From CPC320 sp002336405 (GTDB taxonomy: Bacteria > Pseudomonadota > Alphaproteobacteria > Rhodobacterales > Rhodobacteraceae): a stretch of DNA of 64,000 nt. Made by a program: the position numbers and the translations under genes. The notes below the pieces were generated by a model that made no database searches, was not told where the DNA came from, and saw nothing but the letters and a program-made list of their open reading frames with translations. Shown one piece after another: positions 62,764 to 64,000 of this stretch. Location of the stretch: NCBI GenBank assembly GCA_949372595.1, contig CASIAN010000003.1:3476-67475 (forward strand), written 5' to 3'. Every line of letters starts with the position of its first letter. Positions within the stretch are counted from its first letter, which is position 1.

Positions 62764-63333
62764 ATGGCACTTAATATGAAAGAATATGCAATTGGCTATT
62801 TAGCACAGCGCACCGGCTTGGCAGTCTCTGCGATCCGGCATTATGAAAGCCAAGGCCTGATCAAACCCAACCGCACCGCATCTGGGCAACGCCGGTTTGC
62901 GCGCTCGGACATTCGGCGTTTGTCGTTTATCAAGATTGCCCAAAGTCTTGGTTTCAGCTTGCCCTATATCCGCGATCTACTGGCCGGATTGCCGGACCAC
63001 CGCACCCCGTCAGGGACTGATTGGGCCCGTATTTCAAAAAATTTTGAAAGCGTTTTAAATGCCCGCATAAAGCGTCTAGAACAGCTGCGCGATACGCTGA
63101 GCAGTTGCATTGGCTGCGGATGTCTGTCGTTAAAAAGCTGCGCTTTGTACAATCATAGCGATCACACGGACAGCGCGGCACCGGTGCGATGTTTCTTCTT
63201 GAGGCATCAGAAAGTGATGCGACATAAAAAGGACCCGAGGCAAGCCTCGGGTCAAGTTCAACAGGGAGACACATGCCATAACCCGGACATGCAACGGGTT
63301 TCAAATCTGACTGATAACAATGTTTGCGTGTAA
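62764..63333 (+). CDS. soxR: Redox-sensitive regulator SoxR, C-terminus out of frame
   Basis: The MerR-type winged helix (YLAQRTGLAVSAIRHYESQGL) and the [2Fe-2S] cluster C115-x2-C118-x-C120-x5-C126 in CIGCGCLSLKSC are intact; oxidation of the cluster activates target promoters. After NHSDHTDS (about residue 137) the reading frame leaves the family pattern. The other frame from 63177 reads GTGAMFLLEASESDAT and stops at 63225-63227, matching the E. coli ending (EGTGARLLED). As written, the ORF instead continues 50 residues through a hairpin to 63333. An indel near 63172-63177 is likely. Confidence 0.88.
   Translation: MALNMKEYAIGYLAQRTGLAVSAIRHYESQGLIKPNRTASGQRRFARSDIRRLSFIKIAQSLGFSLPYIRDLLAGLPDHRTPSGTDWARISKNFESVLNARIKRLEQLRDTLSSCIGCGCLSLKSCALYNHSDHTDSAAPVRCFFLRHQKVMRHKKDPRQASGQVQQGDTCHNPDMQRVSNLTDNNVCV
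63232..63253 (-). terminator. Intrinsic terminator for the response-regulator gene
   Basis: GACCCGAGGC (63232-63241) and GCCTCGGGTC (63244-63253) form a perfect 10-bp stem. Read on the minus strand it is followed by CCTTTTT, so it ends the transcript of the response regulator. It lies inside the extended soxR frame, which supports a soxR end before it. Confidence 0.85.
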
Positions 63334-63357
63334 TAGTGGCGAAATAATGTCCAGTTG

Positions 63358-64000
63358 TTAATAATTCAACCGATATCCGCCAGTTTCTGTCAGCAAAAGC
63401 TGCACATTGGCCGGATCAGGTTCAATTTTTTGCCGCAAACGGTAAATATGGGTCTCCAGCGTGTGGGTCGTGACAGCAGCATTATATCCCCAAACTTCTT
63501 GTAACAACATATCGCGAGGTACCACGGGAATAGGCGCCCGATACAGAAATTTAAGGATGTTCGTTTCCTTCTCAGTCAGGCGAATTTTTGTATCATCATC
63601 GCACACCAAGAGCTTGAGCGCGGGGCGAAAAGAATAGGGCCCAAGCGTAAACACCGCGTCTTCTGATTGCTCGTGTTGGCGCAACTGCGACCGGATACGC
63701 GCCAAAAGAACCGGAAACTTAAAAGGTTTGGTGACATAATCATTGGCACCGGCATCAAGCCCTAAAATCGTATCAGCATCGGTGGCATGTCCAGTCAGCA
63801 TAATCACCGGCGTTTTCAAACCCTGCTTGCGCATCAGACGACACAATTCGCGCCCGTCAGTGTCCGGCAGGCCAACATCAATAATCAACAAATCAAACAG
63901 TCCGTTTTTCACGTGCGTCAGCGCATCCGCTCCGGTGCCAGCTTCAACCACAGAAAACTCCTCGGTCATCACAAACTGCTCGGCCAGCGCCGCACGCAGA
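63358..64000 (-). CDS. OmpR-family response regulator (5' end outside window)
   Basis: Partial: the frame stays open to the right edge, where it reads LRAALAEQFVMTEEF, the usual first helix of the receiver. The phospho-acceptor Asp is in LLIIDVGLPDTDGRELC, Thr in MLTGHA, Lys in YVTKPFKFPVLLAR. The DNA-binding winged helix has RLTEKETNILKFLYRA and TTHTLETHIYRLRQKIEP. No kinase gene is visible. The missing start lies less than 50 residues beyond the window. Confidence 0.9.
   Translation of the reverse strand, partial: LRAALAEQFVMTEEFSVVEAGTGADALTHVKNGLFDLLIIDVGLPDTDGRELCRLMRKQGLKTPVIMLTGHATDADTILGLDAGANDYVTKPFKFPVLLARIRSQLRQHEQSEDAVFTLGPYSFRPALKLLVCDDDTKIRLTEKETNILKFLYRAPIPVVPRDMLLQEVWGYNAAVTTHTLETHIYRLRQKIEPDPANVQLLLTETGGYRLNY

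Noticed and set aside
63232..63253. soxR terminator on the plus strand
   Set aside because: The stem is perfect, but the T-run is only present on the minus strand, so it mainly serves the convergent response regulator.
1..64000. CRISPR arrays, rRNA operons, replication origin, prophage
   Set aside because: I saw no regularly spaced repeats, no rRNA sequence, no dnaA-box cluster and no phage structural genes.

Overview
The window is a stretch of alphaproteobacterial chromosome, most likely from the roseobacter group of the Rhodobacteraceae. The clues are the order relA-DUF2062-pdxJ-acpS-lepB-rnc-era-DUF1491-recO, the order chvI-chvG-hprK-rapZ-EIIA-HPr beside pckA, an F0 ATP synthase operon with separate b and b' genes and no F1 genes next to it, the dsbA-DUF721-mutY neighbourhood, and three tandem peptide deformylase genes behind fmt. 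The genus cannot be named from sequence alone. Almost all of the window is core genome. There is no prophage, CRISPR array, rRNA operon or intact insertion sequence.

Layout. 0-1.8 kb is a decayed zone on the 3' side of a tRNA-Trp gene: a multiply broken IS481-type transposase and a TesB-like thioesterase gene interrupted by one TAG codon. 2-9.9 kb holds a lipoprotein, parC, an SDR enzyme, a small HIG1-like membrane protein, a cobalamin adenosyltransferase, etfB-etfA and 3-hydroxybutyryl-CoA dehydrogenase. 9.9-17.2 kb is the ChvGI two-component system with a regulatory PTS branch (HprK, RapZ, EIIA, HPr), divergent from pckA. 17.4-24.5 kb holds an uncharacterised GNAT-like protein with a LysR-like regulator, an XRE regulator, a TauE permease, a probable methylsuccinyl-CoA dehydrogenase, a ThDP enzyme and a META lipoprotein. 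24.5-33.3 kb is the recO-to-folK housekeeping block, all on the minus strand. 33.4-43.5 kb holds a NYN protein, DUF3429, a methyltransferase, RNase HI, NUDIX, fmt with three def genes, a PatB-type lyase, cobD/cbiB and a lytic transglycosylase. 43.5-55.6 kb holds smc, a FadR-type regulator, the atpIBEF'F operon, a CaiB CoA-transferase, dsbA, DUF721 and mutY. 55.7-64 kb holds alkB, an amidase, a UbiH-type hydroxylase, Trm112, a LON-domain protein, a thioredoxin-TPR protein, xthA, a VOC protein divergent from soxR, and a response regulator that runs off the right edge.

Working together. ETF, the acyl-CoA dehydrogenase, 3-hydroxybutyryl-CoA dehydrogenase, the adenosyltransferase and CobD suggest acetyl-CoA/C4 assimilation of the ethylmalonyl-CoA type with B12-dependent mutases. 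PckA gives the gluconeogenic exit. ChvGI and the permease-less PTS are placed to couple envelope and carbon status to that exit. SoxR and the VOC gene form a small redox-response unit with a recognisable SoxR-type promoter.

Most notable observations: (1) a SoxR-type promoter with a 19-nt spacer drives a VOC gene whose only sensible ATG is one base out of frame, across a run of six A; (2) soxR itself changes frame after its Fe-S cysteines; (3) of the three tandem deformylases, one has lost both the cysteine ligand and the catalytic glutamate; (4) folK also looks one base out of frame at its start. Several single-base breaks in one window mean that sequence error must be excluded before any biological reading.
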